NCBI GenBank assembly: GCA_007128525.1
Contig: SKXG01000131.1
Span: 1 to 7,439, forward strand
Source: Pseudomonadales bacterium
GTDB lineage: Bacteria; Pseudomonadota; Gammaproteobacteria; Pseudomonadales; Azotimanducaceae
Length of the DNA: 7,439 nt
Direction: 5' to 3'
The notes under the pieces are model-generated. The model was given only the letters and a program-made list of their open reading frames with translations, had not been told where the DNA came from and ran no database searches. Both the position numbers and the translations under genes were made by a program. Of the stretch, positions 6,122 to 7,439 are shown in pieces (position 1 is the stretch's first letter; every line of letters starts with the position of its first letter).

Positions 6122-7439
6122 CTACTCATGGCGCACTCGCCAGAGCGTGAGGTCCTCGCCATGGCTGGTATTGGCCCGGAACCAAAGCTCATTACCGACC
6201 TTATGCAGGGCACCGATGCTGCCCAGAGGGCCCGCCTCCACCTCTGTCTCCATCCGCCGCTGATCCGTGCCGTCGGCACTGACGTACAACAAGTGTTGTC
6301 CGAAGCCGACGACCCAGGCGCCATGATCCGTCGACACGGAATTCGCCGCGCCGGTCGTCTGGTCACTCGGGCGGAAGGAATCGCCGTCAATGGTGATTTG
6401 CTGGGAAGCCTGACTCGTTCCTTGTGTGATCCACCAGCGTGACTCGGTTGTTCCGCCAGTAGGGTATACGAAGGCATTCCCCGCTGTTGCGACGTTGAGG
6501 TTATTGGCTTGTTGATTGTCCCAGAGGGAGTCCTCGTACTCCGAGCGTGTAATGTTGCTGGCGTTGCCGCCAGAGGTCACCATCAACTGGTTGCTGAGAC
6601 TGAAGTTGCCGGTGTCCCCGGCATCGCGGATGCTGGCAAAGAAATACAGATTTTCGCCGGCAGCCCTTTTGGTGCCGCGGACATCCAGCTCCCGACCAGT
6701 TATTATCACCTTAGAGACGTTATTGTTGTCTACACGCCAGAGTTTTCGACCCTCGCCTGCCTCTTCATGTGCACGAAAGTAAATGCGATCCTCGACCGCC
6801 TGCAGCCCCATCGGTACGGATAGGCCTTGGCCCGATTCGCGCTGCCAAAGCAGTTCGACATGGAACTCAGAGTCTATCCGTAGCAGCTGGTGTACTCCGC
6901 TGGCTTGGGCTGAGACATACAGAGCGCCGTTATTGGGCATGAGCCGGGGCCCAAGGCTGCCGGTGGCACTGCGGCCAGGCGCAACGGTGCCAATTTGTTC
7001 CACGTCGAGTGTGTCGACATCGAGTATATACAGGCGGCTCTCATTTGGTGCCGGGACTCCGACGAATGCGATCTGTCCGTCGAAGACGGTCAAATCGCTC
7101 ATTCTGCCGGTTACACCAATGTCGTTGCGGTCTACCACCAGCTCAGTACCGTCTTCGGTGCCATCGGTGCGCCAGATGTTGCGCTGGGCTGAGGTGCTGT
7201 CGAATGGCCTGACGACAAAGTACACATAGTCACCCAGGACGACATGATCGCTCATATCGATGTCATCGAGATTGCTGCTCGTTTCGATACGTTCCGTGTT
7301 TTCGCAGGTGCCGTCCGTGACCCACAGCACCGGCCACTCATCGCAGCAATCGGCGTCGGCAAATACAGCCCGGCCGTTGAGGTCGGCCATATGGCGAGGC
7401 GCCTCCGTGAAAGTGTCAACCGGTGTGGCAGACACCGGA
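6122..7439 (-). CDS. Repeat/propeller protein with ELWxTDGT-type repeats, 5' partial
   Basis: C-terminal 437 or more residues of a larger protein; the frame is open to the right edge, and the GTG at 7435 is only the first possible start, not a likely one. About nine degenerate repeats of 35-50 residues can be seen. The clearest are PVLWVTDGTCENT and RNIWRTDGTEDGTELV, both of the ELWxTDGTxxGT class. Weaker copies are RLYILDVDTLDVEQI, ALYVSAQASGVHQLL, RIYFRAHEEAGEGRKLWRV, NLYFFASIRD, HLLYVSADGT and ELWFRANTSHGEDLTLWRV. Each pairs an x-L-Y/W-F strand with a Gly/Asp turn, as in beta-propellers of exported bacterial proteins. Three Cys near the visible start (DCCDEW, TCENT) and the acidic, Asn/Thr-rich composition fit an extracytoplasmic location; the signal peptide would be outside the window. 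The binding partner is unknown and no catalytic motif is seen. Transcription ends at the hairpin at 6075-6107. Confidence 0.85.
   Translation of the reverse strand, partial: PVSATPVDTFTEAPRHMADLNGRAVFADADCCDEWPVLWVTDGTCENTERIETSSNLDDIDMSDHVVLGDYVYFVVRPFDSTSAQRNIWRTDGTEDGTELVVDRNDIGVTGRMSDLTVFDGQIAFVGVPAPNESRLYILDVDTLDVEQIGTVAPGRSATGSLGPRLMPNNGALYVSAQASGVHQLLRIDSEFHVELLWQRESGQGLSVPMGLQAVEDRIYFRAHEEAGEGRKLWRVDNNNVSKVIITGRELDVRGTKRAAGENLYFFASIRDAGDTGNFSLSNQLMVTSGGNASNITRSEYEDSLWDNQQANNLNVATAGNAFVYPTGGTTESRWWITQGTSQASQQITIDGDSFRPSDQTTGAANSVSTDHGAWVVGFGQHLLYVSADGTDQRRMETEVEAGPLGSIGALHKVGNELWFRANTSHGEDLTLWRVRHE

Noticed and set aside
5987..6442. Plus-strand ORF of 151 codons over the terminator and repeat-protein gene
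   Set aside because: It runs through a strong terminator hairpin and is antisense to clear TDGT-type repeat coding sequence.

Overview
The window looks like a GC-rich Gammaproteobacterium. Evidence: GC-rich third codon positions, a proteobacterial-type S9 peptidase, an AraC regulator, and a scrap of an OmpA-type outer membrane barrel. No rRNA or tRNA is present, so I do not go below class level.

Layout. (1) Bases 1-1941 (+) hold the 3' part of a prolyl-oligopeptidase (S9) gene with an intact Ser/Asp/His triad and an extra C-terminal domain of about 260 residues. (2) It converges on a minus-strand pair: an AraC-type regulator (2763-3566, TTG start) and, 118 bp downstream of it, a six-helix membrane protein of unknown function (1973-2644). 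(3) 3567-4362 is a low-density stretch with several inverted repeats, a 56-codon small gene with a very good Shine-Dalgarno (3790-3960), and about 350 bp with no convincing gene. (4) 4363-5848 (+) is a two-gene AbiE-type toxin-antitoxin/abortive-infection operon: AbiEi-like antitoxin/repressor and AbiEii-like nucleotidyltransferase toxin, overlapping by 8 bp. A large palindrome (4314-4362) touches the abiEi start codon and is the likely autoregulatory operator. (5) Right after the toxin stop codon the opposite strand carries a broken fragment of an OmpA-like barrel gene (about 5849-5991). (6) A strong hairpin terminator (6075-6107) ends a minus-strand gene (6122-7439, 5' end outside the window) for a repeat protein of the ELWxTDGT type, probably exported.

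How the parts relate. The AbiE pair is a self-contained accessory defence/addiction module. Its left side is gene-poor, and its right side abuts a truncated ordinary gene, as expected if the module arrived by transfer and replaced or split an outer-membrane-protein gene. The flanking genes look like host functions in peptide breakdown, a small regulated membrane protein and the cell envelope, with no evident functional link to AbiE. I saw no CRISPR array, IS element, tRNA or rRNA. The best candidates for something undescribed are the 56-codon small gene, the operator layout with a possibly leaderless antitoxin mRNA, and the module/OmpA junction.
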